Source: Rhodothermia bacterium (GTDB lineage: Bacteria > Bacteroidota > Rhodothermia > Rhodothermales > UBA2364). From it: DNA of 64,000 nt. The translations under genes were made by a program, and so were the position numbers. The notes under the pieces were generated by a model that saw only the letters and a program-made list of their open reading frames with translations, ran no database searches and was not told the DNA's origin. Where the stretch lies: contig JAFLBZ010000002.1 in assembly GCA_017303715.1 (NCBI GenBank), positions 171,353-235,352 on the forward strand. The letters are read 5' to 3'. Of this stretch, positions 56,350 through 63,972 are shown one piece after another. Within the stretch, counting starts at the first letter, position 1; every line of letters starts with the position of its first letter.

Positions 56350-57792
56350 TTAAGGGAGTAAATTATCTTTAATGGACATCATATAGGCAAAGGCGGCTTC
56401 GTATTCATTCGGGATACGGCCTTCTAAGATGGCTTCTTCAATGGCTTTTTTGATAATCCCGACTTCTTTACCGGGATTAAGACCCAATGCCTCCATAATC
56501 TCATTCCCTTTAACGGGTGGTTGGAAGTTTCGCAAACGATCCTTCTCCTCCACCATCCGCATTTTTTCTTCGACCAGATCGAAATGTGCCAAGTATCGTG
56601 CTGCTCTTTTGGGATTTTTGGTAGTAATGTCCGCCCGAACAAGGGTCATCAGGTCTTCGAGATCGTCTCCAGCATCAAATAACAGACGTCTTACCGCCGA
56701 ATCGGTAACGATTTCATCCACCAAGGCCACAGGGCGATGGTGGAGCGAGACCAATTTTTGTACATAGCGCATCCTTTCATCTACGGGCATCCGCAAGTGT
56801 TTAAAAATCCCCGGAATCATGCGTCCGCCACGGTCTTCGTGCCCGTGAAACGTCCAGCCGAGGTCTTGAACATAGCGTTTGCTCTTGGGTTTGCCAATAT
56901 CATGCAGAAGTGCCGCCCACCGGAGCCATCTGGTCTCCTCTGGGGCGCGGTCTTGAACGGAGGCGGCAAGATTATCCAAAACTTGTAGGGTGTGGAAAAA
57001 ATTGTCTTTGTGTTTATTGCCTTCCATGTTTTCTACGCCAGCCAAGGCGGTCAGGGCGGGAAAAACATGCGACAAAATACCCGTTTCAAACAAAATGCGA
57101 AAGCCCACAGACGGTACGGGGCAAACCATAATCTTCTGAAGCTCATCCGTCACACGTTCCATGCTGATGATTCGGATCCGATCGGCCATTTTTTTCATGG
57201 CAGCCACAGCATCTGGATCAATATCAAACCCAAGTTGTGCGGAAAAACGAGCCCCCCGCATCATCCGCAAGGGGTCGTCGGAAAACGTGATTTCTGGATC
57301 AAGAGGGGTTCGGATAATTTTCTCGGCAAGGTCTTTTTGCCCACCAAAGGGATCAATAAGCTCCCCGAAGGACGAGTGGTTTAGCGAAATGGCTAAGGCA
57401 TTGATCGTGAAGTCTCTTCTGTTTTGGTCTTCTTCTAATGTTCCATCCTCCACAATGGGCTTACGGGAATCACGCGAATAGCTTTCCGACCGCGCCCCGA
57501 CAAACTCCAATGCGAGCAACTGTCCCCCGTGTAGATAAAGGTGTACCCCAGCCGTCCCGAAATTTTTATGCACATGGGCCATTTTTACCTGAAACGCCTC
57601 GGATACGGCTTGTGCCAAGCGGATACCACTGCCCGCTCCTATGGTTACAAAATCAAGGTCTTTTGTCGGGCGCTCAAGTAGCCAGTCACGCACGCCACCC
57701 CCTACCATAAAGACTGGTAGGCCCAAATCATCGGCCAATGCACCAATACGGTGCAGAATATTTGCATGAGGAAGCCTGTTCAAATACTGCAT
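56350..57792 (-). CDS. cca: CCA-adding-type tRNA nucleotidyltransferase with HD domain
   Basis: The 480-residue product has the class II polymerase-beta fold: VFMVGGGVRDWLLERPTKDLDF with GG and two catalytic Asp (DLD). FVGARSESYSRDSRKP and RRDFTINALAISL follow. The head domain GARFSAQLGFDIDPDAVAAM comes next. An HD-type phosphohydrolase domain (HTLQVLDNL, RWAALLHDIGKPKSKRY, GHEDRG) fills the C-terminal half. Such architecture occurs in CCA-adding enzymes and in some poly(A) polymerases or multifunctional cca genes; without the other such gene in view I favour CCA addition. Length and order match. Confidence 0.88.
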   Translation of the reverse strand: MQYLNRLPHANILHRIGALADDLGLPVFMVGGGVRDWLLERPTKDLDFVTIGAGSGIRLAQAVSEAFQVKMAHVHKNFGTAGVHLYLHGGQLLALEFVGARSESYSRDSRKPIVEDGTLEEDQNRRDFTINALAISLNHSSFGELIDPFGGQKDLAEKIIRTPLDPEITFSDDPLRMMRGARFSAQLGFDIDPDAVAAMKKMADRIRIISMERVTDELQKIMVCPVPSVGFRILFETGILSHVFPALTALAGVENMEGNKHKDNFFHTLQVLDNLAASVQDRAPEETRWLRWAALLHDIGKPKSKRYVQDLGWTFHGHEDRGGRMIPGIFKHLRMPVDERMRYVQKLVSLHHRPVALVDEIVTDSAVRRLLFDAGDDLEDLMTLVRADITTKNPKRAARYLAHFDLVEEKMRMVEEKDRLRNFQPPVKGNEIMEALGLNPGKEVGIIKKAIEEAILEGRIPNEYEAAFAYMMSIKDNLLP

Positions 57793-58000
57793 ATTTAGGA
57801 AAAAGTGTTGAGCAGTTTAAGATACATGGTTTGAAAGATGTTTTTTCCGAAAAACGTGCCAAAGTCTTGCGCCAACCTTGCTATAGAACGGATGAGGTGG
57901 TCTGGCGGTCAACGAACACCACGCTGAAGCATGGGGTTAAGGCCAAGCTGGAAAGCATGTGGCAACGCCGCTCACCTGAATAGAGACGAAAGCAAGCAAA

Positions 58001-58071
58001 ACATTAACACCGTCCTTTAGGGCAGAGATGAAGGCGCACAAACCAAAAAGGGCTTTAGCCGTGACGATCAC
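58001..58071 (+). repeat. 71-bp repeat unit, left member of long repeat copy A
   Basis: The unit starts ACATTAACACCGTCCTTTAG and ends GCCGTGACGATCAC. It recurs at 58273-58343 in copy A and 60618-60688 in copy B, and a diverged copy lies at 2278-2337 on the other strand. In copy B the left member has lost about 44 bp internally. Confidence 0.85.
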
Positions 58072-58538
58072 CCAACGTGTATGCCGTGCGCTGGGAAATG
58101 GATTTCCATGAAGATGTCACCCCTACGGGGCTGGGTCGTGCGTTGGGAACGGTTTTCTATTAAGATGTCGCCCCGATGGGGCTTTCCGTCCGTCAGGGTG
58201 GAGAGGAGAACACCCAAAAAACAATGGCTCGCCGACCATAATCACATAGATAGAAAGCTACGTAAAACACCAACACTAACACCGTCCTTTAGGGCGGTGA
58301 TGAATGAGCACAAGCCAAAAAGGGCTTTAGCCGTGACGACCACAGAACATGGAATACAACCCTTAAGTCATTGTTATTAAATGAATTATCGCTTTTGCCT
58401 TGATCTGATGCCTTCCAATTACATCATCACGAGATTTCCTACATGATGCTCGGATGGCACGGTAGGCTTTGGAAAATCCGCCGGCAGACTATGACTACGA
58501 GTATCCAACCATTCCGAATCGTAGAAATATGCCGCCCG
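58053..58538 (+). repeat. Long direct repeat, copy A (486 bp)
   Basis: This stretch matches 60398-60883 base for base at a constant offset of 2,345 with no indel, and about 13 differing bases (roughly 97% identity). Inside are GC-rich palindromes ACCCCTACGGGGCT and GCCCCGATGGGGC, and one full 71-bp unit. The first copy is followed by 420 bp of A+T-rich sequence leading to the outer-membrane protein gene. It is non-coding; a 60-codon frame repeated in both copies is spurious. Confidence 0.93.
58273..58343 (+). repeat. 71-bp repeat unit, right member of copy A
   Basis: The unit starts ACACTAACACCGTCCTTTAG and ends with GTGACGACCAC. It differs from the left member mainly in the middle (GGTGATGAATGAGCAC in place of AGAGATGAAGGCGCAC). 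Confidence 0.85.
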
Positions 58539-58957
58539 GACGGAGCTAAGTTTGCACCTTTTCATTACGGTACACCGCAAAGTTACCCATGCAAGAGGTG
58601 ACCGCCACCTCGGCGATAGTCTGATTTACCCATAACTCACGTTGTTGCATGTATTTTTCTTTTTGCCCGAAATTTTGTTTCTATTTTTAGAAGCCACCCT
58701 AATTCTGTAGTGTAAATCCCTACACAATTATTTGATAAAATGACACGTAAGATTGCAAGATTTTTCGACCTTAAGGTGATTAAATTGTTTATATCAAAAA
58801 TATATTTACCGACTCGAAAAAATTACATAAAAATTTGTTTTTTAATGACAAAAAATCTGCGAGAAGTCCAAAATAGGACATGAAAAAATGAATATTTTCA
58901 GCATACCTCGCTTTTTTATTCTGAAACATCAAGCATAACGCTTAAACACAAAACCCT

Positions 58958-59914
58958 ATGAAACGCTTCCTCCTATTACTTGTAGCACTCACCATTATCC
59001 CGATTCTTACCGTTGAGGCACAACAACAAAAAGGGCTTTATTTTAAACCTGTCGCTGGTCAATTTATTACGGTTTCTCCCGGAGAATTTCCAAAAGCAGG
59101 ATCGTTAGAACCGCGACAAACCACACTAACCGTAACAAACCCAACCACTGGCGCAACCAAAGTGGTTTCAGAAAAAGCTCTTAATGGCTCGTTTGGCGAA
59201 GGTTTGCGGTATGGCCTTACGGTTGGATATCAATTAGAGAAGCACCTTGCATTAGAATTTGCCGCCACGTACTTTACAGGAAAAAGCCAGTTACTGGTGC
59301 AAAAAACGGTAACGGCTGGCACAACCACCCTTTTGGATTTAAAGGCAGAAAGCAACGCCGTTGCAGCAGAAATTGCACCCGCTTTTATTGTAGGTTTTCC
59401 TTGCAAGCACAAAATGAATCCTTATGCCCGTATCGGAGTTATTTTACCTGTTTATGGATATTCGGAAGTAAATACCACCGCAAATGACCTTACGGGTAGT
59501 GTAGCAGCAACCATAAATCCCTTGTTTAAAGCAGCAGAACTATCTCGCACCGAAAAGATACAGCCTAATCCTACCCTTGGCTTTATAGGGGGCTTAGGTC
59601 TTAATATCCCTCTCGGGGATAAGTTAGGAATTACTGCCGAATTGGAATACCGCAATACACCCGTTAGTTCAAAATCCAAAGAAATGACCGCATTTTCGGC
59701 AATGGGTACTCTGGCAAATGGCACAAAAATTCCCGTTACCATGGATCAGATGCCAACGTATCTCAAAAATGTAAACTATCAAGATGAAATTACCGAATCT
59801 TCTAACGTGCCGGGCCATATTGGATTTGATGCTAACAAGCCCGGAAACGAACTGAAATCTTATATCAACATCGGTGGTTTAGGTGCTGTTATTGGGATTC
59901 GACTGAATTTCTAA
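58958..59914 (+). CDS. Outer-membrane beta-barrel protein
   Basis: The 318-residue product has a signal peptide (cleavage near VEA-QQQ) and a regular alternation of hydrophobic and polar residues typical of a small beta-barrel: YGLTVGYQLEKHLALEFAATYF, AAEIAPAFIVGF and GGLGLNIPLGDKLGITAELEYRN. It ends in GIRLNF, with a terminal Phe for outer-membrane insertion. It resembles the outer-membrane beta-barrel (OmpA/OprF-like N-terminal) family, without any periplasmic domain. It lies alone between the two long direct repeats, with a terminator just after it. Ligand or role unknown. Confidence 0.8.
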   Translation: MKRFLLLLVALTIIPILTVEAQQQKGLYFKPVAGQFITVSPGEFPKAGSLEPRQTTLTVTNPTTGATKVVSEKALNGSFGEGLRYGLTVGYQLEKHLALEFAATYFTGKSQLLVQKTVTAGTTTLLDLKAESNAVAAEIAPAFIVGFPCKHKMNPYARIGVILPVYGYSEVNTTANDLTGSVAATINPLFKAAELSRTEKIQPNPTLGFIGGLGLNIPLGDKLGITAELEYRNTPVSSKSKEMTAFSAMGTLANGTKIPVTMDQMPTYLKNVNYQDEITESSNVPGHIGFDANKPGNELKSYINIGGLGAVIGIRLNF

Positions 59915-59938
59915 ACACTTCCTCATGCGGTAGATATG

Positions 59939-59971
59939 ACAGGCGTGCATGTTGTGTGCGCCTGTTTTTTT
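59939..59971 (+). terminator. Terminator after the outer-membrane protein gene
   Basis: ACAGGCG pairs with CGCCTGT around TGCATGTTGTGTG, followed by a run of T. Confidence 0.8.
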
Positions 59972-59982
59972 GTAAAGAAGTG

Positions 59983-60360
59983 TTACCCAATGTGATTTAT
60001 GGGTTTTAAGTCATCTTTTAAAGAATAATATCCTTGAAATTGGTCTAATTTCTCCTTGAAGCACTTCAAGGCAATCGGCTTTCGATAGGCACAATTACCG
60101 GATTGAAGGCAATGAAGAAGATACCATCCCGCTGGTACTAAATCCAGACTATAGACCTCCAAGTCATGGCTAAAACCAACTGTGGAGTCCGCTAAAAACA
60201 ACCCCAAGCTGAAACACAAGGTTAATTCCAAGTTGAAAAAAAATAGGTCATAGACATCAAACCAACTTAACACCGCTCGTCTGAAAGGAGACATAAAGCA
60301 AGTAAAAACAATACCAAATACCCAAATCAACGCTACCCTTTTCGGCGGAGAAGAAAGCAC
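59983..60360 (-). CDS. Hypothetical protein with hydrophobic N-terminus (weak call)
   Basis: The 125-residue frame has two hydrophobic stretches (about residues 9-25 and 40-57) and an unremarkable soluble tail with FKEKLDQFQGYYSLKDDL. I do not recognise a family. It is convergent with the outer-membrane protein gene and its 5' end abuts the second long repeat. The composition looks protein-like, but the lack of any relative I can name and the position inside a repeat-rich stretch keep the call weak. Confidence 0.35.
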   Translation of the reverse strand: MLSSPPKRVALIWVFGIVFTCFMSPFRRAVLSWFDVYDLFFFNLELTLCFSLGLFLADSTVGFSHDLEVYSLDLVPAGWYLLHCLQSGNCAYRKPIALKCFKEKLDQFQGYYSLKDDLKPINHIG

Positions 60361-60397
60361 AAAAAAATACTATATAACACCAACACTCAAAAAAGGA

Positions 60398-60883
60398 CTT
60401 TAGCCGTGACGATCACCCAACGTGTATGCCGTGCGCTGGGAAATGGATTTCCATGAAGATGTCACCCCTACGGGGCTGGGTCGTGCGTTGGGAACGGTTT
60501 TCTATTAAGATGTAGCCCCGATGGGGCTTTCCGTCCGTCAGGTTGGAGAGGAGAACACCCAAAAAACAATGGCTCGCCGACCATAATCACATAGATAGAA
60601 AGCTACGTAAAACACCAACACTAACACCGTCCTTTAGGGCAGAGATGAAGGCGCACAAGCCAAAAAGGACTTTAGCCGTGACGACCACAGAACATGGAAT
60701 ACAACCCTTAAATCATTGTTATTAAATGAATTATCGCTTTTGCCTTGATCTGATGACTTCCAATTACATCATCACGAGATTTCCTACATGATGCTCGGAT
60801 GGCACGGTAGGCTTTGGAAAATCCGCCGGCAGACTATGACTACGAGTATCCAACCATTCCGAATCGTAGAAATATACCGCCCG
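60398..60883 (+). repeat. Long direct repeat, copy B (486 bp)
   Basis: This is the second copy of the sequence at 58053-58538, with a constant offset of 2,345 bp. Its left 71-bp unit is shortened: ACACCAACACT runs directly into CAAAAAAGGACTTTAGCC, missing about 44 bp. About 65-90 bp beyond each copy both regions share the 12-mer CCCATAACTCAC (58629 and 60950). Together with copy A it brackets the outer-membrane protein gene. Confidence 0.93.
60618..60688 (+). repeat. 71-bp repeat unit, right member of copy B
   Basis: ACACTAACACCGTCCTTTAG to GTGACGACCAC. Its middle matches the left member of copy A (AGAGATGAAGGCGCAC) more than the right member, so the units have exchanged sequence. Confidence 0.85.
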
Positions 60884-61008
60884 ATAGTGCTAAATGTAGC
60901 CAAATACGCTTGGGAGGGATGCAAAACCCGATGCCCCGTATCTTATTAACCCATAACTCACTTTACCGAAATGTAAAAACCTCCGCAAGAAGCTTTTTTT
61001 CTGATTAC

Positions 61009-61037
61009 TTGACAAAAACTTTGTAAATTTTTATACT
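61009..61037 (+). promoter_or_regulatory. Sigma-70-type promoter for the AraC-type regulator
   Basis: TTGACA at 61009-61014 and TATACT at 61032-61037 are exactly 17 bp apart, nearly the general bacterial consensus. A start near 61044 would leave a leader of about 40 nt before the ATG at 61083. This is an unusually good match for a genome with few such promoters. Confidence 0.65.
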
Positions 61038-61090
61038 TATGCAAATCTTATATGTATAGTCACTTTTAAACCAAATACAACAATGGAAAA

Positions 61091-61146
61091 GCCTCAAGCC
61101 TCAAGCCTCAAGCCTCAAGCCTCAAGCCTCAAGCCTCAAGCCTCAA
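61091..61146 (+). repeat. Heptanucleotide tandem repeat, eight copies (contingency repeat)
   Basis: Eight perfect copies of GCCTCAA lie just after an ATG at 61083. Seven is not a multiple of three, so gain or loss of a copy changes the reading frame of the downstream regulator. With eight copies the ATG frame ends in TGA at 61149 after 22 codons; with nine or six copies it would join the regulator frame. The repeat encodes no stop in any frame. Confidence 0.95.
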
Positions 61147-61147
61147 C

Positions 61148-61594
61148 TTGAGAATAAAAGAAGGCTTAAGCAATTCTAAACTTAGCATTATTGAAGAAGA
61201 AGAAATTTTGCAAACCGCCATAGAAGACTATCTTTCACTTCTTGAAGAAAGGCTCCTTCCTATTGATACCCCTATTGAAGTAATAGAATTTTATTTTTTA
61301 GTACTCAAAAATCTTTTTAAAGGACAGCGTATTAATCAGTTAAAAGATGAATATGGTTATACCGGCCAAAATTTTTCCCGTTTGTTTGCAAAATGGGTTG
61401 GAATGAAACCAAAAGAATTCTGCATAGAGCATGCAATAACCATTGGGGTGTTTTTGTTACGTGAAACGTCTTGTAGCATTGGAGGAATCGCGTTGGCCCT
61501 TGGTTTCCAGACACAAGATGCCTTCGGAAAAGCCATAAAGCGTAGGCTTGGTGTTGGGCCATTGAGATTAAGGCGTGAATCCCCAAAAAACTGA
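61148..61594 (+). CDS. AraC-type HTH regulator, phase-variable and apparently off
   Basis: The C-terminal half is an AraC/XylS-type double helix-turn-helix: FSRLFAKWVGMKPKEFCIEH, then FLLRETSCSIGGIALALGFQ and DAFGKAIKRRLGVGPLRLR. The N-terminal 60 residues are Glu-rich helices of unknown role. The only in-frame start inside the listed region is TTG at 61148, with no ribosome binding site. The natural ATG at 61083 is out of frame because of the 7-bp repeat, so I infer that the gene is switched off in this DNA copy. A strong promoter stands upstream. The Cys-rich peptide, beta-propeller and thioredoxin-like genes follow on the same strand and are plausible targets. Confidence 0.7.
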   Translation: MRIKEGLSNSKLSIIEEEEILQTAIEDYLSLLEERLLPIDTPIEVIEFYFLVLKNLFKGQRINQLKDEYGYTGQNFSRLFAKWVGMKPKEFCIEHAITIGVFLLRETSCSIGGIALALGFQTQDAFGKAIKRRLGVGPLRLRRESPKN

Positions 61595-61736
61595 CTGAGC
61601 GTACACTTTTTTCTAAAGAAAAATCTACTCAAATATCCTTTTTTTTGATAAGTTAATAATTTATTTTGCTGTATAATTCGGTACGTACTAAATCATATTA
61701 AATTAATTCACTTCAACCTATAAAAAGAATACGCTT

Positions 61737-61985
61737 ATGAAACAGAAAAGTAAATTTTTGTTGTTTCTTACAATGCTTACATTAGGTGGCTTTGCTGGAA
61801 ACATATTTAACCCCTCTCAAAAGGTTCAAGCAGCGGTATATTGTGAAAAGGATCAATGCGAGAGATATGCTTGTGGGTTTTTATGGTTATCGTCTTGCGG
61901 CCGTTGCGTGCCAAATGGCACTCATACTACTAACTGCAATACAACAAGCTCGGAACAGTGTGAGACGCTTGGTTGTGGTAAATAG
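61737..61985 (+). CDS. Small exported 8-cysteine peptide (NVEALA-like)
   Basis: The 82-residue product has an export signal (about residues 1-33, LLFLTMLTLGGFAGNIF, cleavage near QAA-VYC). The mature part has eight Cys in about 49 residues (36, 41, 46, 54, 57, 67, 75, 80). The overall build, a leader followed by a Cys-rich tail, resembles the NVEALA peptides of Bacteroidota, which often sit near six-bladed beta-propeller genes, as here. Four disulfides are possible. An A+T-rich promoter region with TATAAT (61672-61677) lies upstream. The function is unknown. It may be modified or oxidised by the thioredoxin-like product two genes on. Confidence 0.7.
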   Translation: MKQKSKFLLFLTMLTLGGFAGNIFNPSQKVQAAVYCEKDQCERYACGFLWLSSCGRCVPNGTHTTNCNTTSSEQCETLGCGK

Positions 61986-62090
61986 CAACCTTGGATTTTA
62001 ACGTCCATAACCCTTTCTCATTTCAATAGTGGCGGAGAGAGGGTTGTGGGCAAATCATATATTAAAAATTTCATTTCAGAAGAATAAAAA

Positions 62091-63257
62091 ATGAGAGCAA
62101 TCAAAATTAAAACAAAAAGCCTTATGGACTTCCTTTTTATTGCCGTGATTGTTTTCAACCTAACCGGTTGCATCAAAGAAGGTAAAAATGATGTCGTTCA
62201 TCCAACAGCGCAGAACATCATTGATAAGGGGTCAATCAATACCTTTATAGACAAAACCAATTTAATTCATCATGCGTTTTCAAATTATTTTGACAAAATA
62301 AATACAACAGTAATTGGCACTAATGATAAAGATAAAAAAGATTTTTTTGGTGAGATTATTGATTTGGAGATTGATAATAAGCATAATATTTGGATTGTTG
62401 ATTCTCAAAACTCCCAAATAAAAATTTTCGACATGAATAAGAACTTCATTTCTGCATTTGGAAGTATTGGTGATGGCCCAAATGAATTTCGAAATATTGT
62501 GGGTATCGAAATCATCGGAGACTCTTTACTAACTGCGGAAGGACTTGGAAAAATTAAAATTTTTAAATTTAATTTTGAAAACAAACAAGAAACATTTAAA
62601 CTTATAGACCAATATACAGTACATTCCATAGACGATTTTTGCCATACAAAGAATTATATATTTATATCCGGTGTACACACAAATGGAGCTTCTATCGAAA
62701 ATGGTAATTATATTCATAGAATTAACAATCAAGGAAAAATAGACCTCTCCTTTGGGGAGTTATATAAATCAAAAAATTGGCTGGTATCATTACAATTAAG
62801 TAGAGGCTCTATCGAGTGTAATCCCGACAATAATTTGATATTAAGCAATATAGAACACGCTCCTTATATTCATGCGTTTAATGAATCTGGAAAAAAAACA
62901 TGGATTGATCAAATAAAGCCATTTCAGCATGTAAGAATTTTGTCAGGCTATAGAGGAACGTTACCATATATTCAATTTCAAAATCAAGAAAATCATGATC
63001 GTATAATTAATTTTTCTATACTTGAGAATAAGAATATTGCCATTCAGATATTAGAATCAAATCAAGGGATTATAGAAAAGCTAAAAAGCACCATTAATCC
63101 CACACTTCCTCTTTATAATATTGTCCTTAATATAAAAGAAAATAAACCCATTTTAGTTAATAAAGGATTTGATTATAAAATTGAAAGTATGTCAGAAAAA
63201 CATTTTGTTGGCTATCAAAATCATCCCTACCCACATGTTATCATTATTAAAAAATAA
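62091..63257 (+). CDS. Six-bladed beta-propeller lipoprotein
   Basis: The 388-residue product has a lipoprotein signal with Cys27 after VFNLTG. Repeats of 40-50 residues follow with the pattern IDxxNNIWIVDSQNSQIKIFD, for example GEIIDLEIDNKHNIWIVDS and FGSIGDGPNEFRNI, typical of the Bacteroidota six-bladed beta-propeller family (DUF5128/DUF4934-like). Such lipoproteins are exported and often adjoin NVEALA-type peptide genes. It lies 105 bp after the 8-Cys peptide gene and overlaps the thioredoxin-like gene by 23 bp. It is A+T-rich and in the same transcription direction, so it may share a promoter with them. Confidence 0.78.
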   Translation: MRAIKIKTKSLMDFLFIAVIVFNLTGCIKEGKNDVVHPTAQNIIDKGSINTFIDKTNLIHHAFSNYFDKINTTVIGTNDKDKKDFFGEIIDLEIDNKHNIWIVDSQNSQIKIFDMNKNFISAFGSIGDGPNEFRNIVGIEIIGDSLLTAEGLGKIKIFKFNFENKQETFKLIDQYTVHSIDDFCHTKNYIFISGVHTNGASIENGNYIHRINNQGKIDLSFGELYKSKNWLVSLQLSRGSIECNPDNNLILSNIEHAPYIHAFNESGKKTWIDQIKPFQHVRILSGYRGTLPYIQFQNQENHDRIINFSILENKNIAIQILESNQGIIEKLKSTINPTLPLYNIVLNIKENKPILVNKGFDYKIESMSEKHFVGYQNHPYPHVIIIKK

Positions 63258-63972
63258 TTTGACAGCAATTCTACTGTCACTGTGCCTATTCATAATTTCA
63301 TTTTCATTTGTTTATTTTGACATAGACTATTTGATAAAAAAAAGAATCTTTAAAGATCTATTTGTAGGTTCTTATGCACCAACATATAATGCTAAATTAA
63401 AAAATGAATTAGCACTTATCTTTATTGCATCATCACATTGTTTTGCTTGTAATGTGCCGTATTTACCTGATTCCGTGACTTTGATAAAAACCAAACTTCA
63501 AAAAAAAGCAATAAGAGAAAGAAAAAATTTTGTAGCAATAGGCATAGGAGTAGATTTTGATGTAAATCAAGGTGTTGATTTTTTTAGTAGGTTTGGAAAA
63601 TTTGATGAGTTAATGATTGGGAGAAAGTGGTTTAACATCGGTGCTTTAAAGTATATTTGGAAAGATTTTAAAGGTCAAGCTGTAACCCCACAGGTTATTG
63701 TCATGGAAAGATTAGTAAGCAACAAAAATGACACCAACGGTTATGGTATCGAAATGGAAAAGGAACTCATCAGGGTATATGGTAATAATAATAAACTGGT
63801 TGCAAGTCATGTTTTATTGACTAAGTCCTTTAAATTTATGAGGATAAAGGCGAGCATTTTGAAGGCAAGAAACATTTCTGCCAGCCGTTCATACCGTACT
63901 ACTAATCGTCTAAATTTGTCTTCCCATGCAAATGTACGCTCAATCGTGAACCGTTTCTTGTATGATGCTTGA
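63235..63972 (+). CDS. Membrane-anchored thioredoxin-like protein, 3' end replaced by an IS
   Basis: From the ATG at 63235 the frame gives 245 residues; the open extension upstream to 63169 lies inside the previous gene and is not preferred. A single membrane anchor (about residues 9-28, ILLSLCLFIISFSFVYF) precedes a redox fold. The motif SSHCFAC has Cys69 and Cys72 in CxxC arrangement, and TP at 151-152 matches the cis-Pro loop. From about residue 188 (63800) the codons are the antisense of an IS transposase, so the original 3' end has been lost and the listed end is an artefact. It overlaps the propeller gene by 23 bp. Probable role: disulfide or thiol chemistry for the Cys-rich peptide (inference). 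Confidence 0.65.
   Translation: MLSLLKNNLTAILLSLCLFIISFSFVYFDIDYLIKKRIFKDLFVGSYAPTYNAKLKNELALIFIASSHCFACNVPYLPDSVTLIKTKLQKKAIRERKNFVAIGIGVDFDVNQGVDFFSRFGKFDELMIGRKWFNIGALKYIWKDFKGQAVTPQVIVMERLVSNKNDTNGYGIEMEKELIRVYGNNNKLVASHVLLTKSFKFMRIKASILKARNISASRSYRTTNRLNLSSHANVRSIVNRFLYDA

Noticed and set aside
58201..58380. Frame repeated at 60543-60725 that looks like a conserved short protein
   Set aside because: Its conservation follows from the DNA repeat itself; the same codons lie in both copies of a non-coding repeat and cross its palindromes.
58001..60883. CRISPR array
   Set aside because: Units are 71 bp or 486 bp, not spaced by unique short spacers, and no cas gene is present.
63169..63234. 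Longer start for the thioredoxin-like protein
   Set aside because: The added 22 residues lie in the previous gene's coding part and break the membrane-anchor start; the ATG at 63235 fits better.
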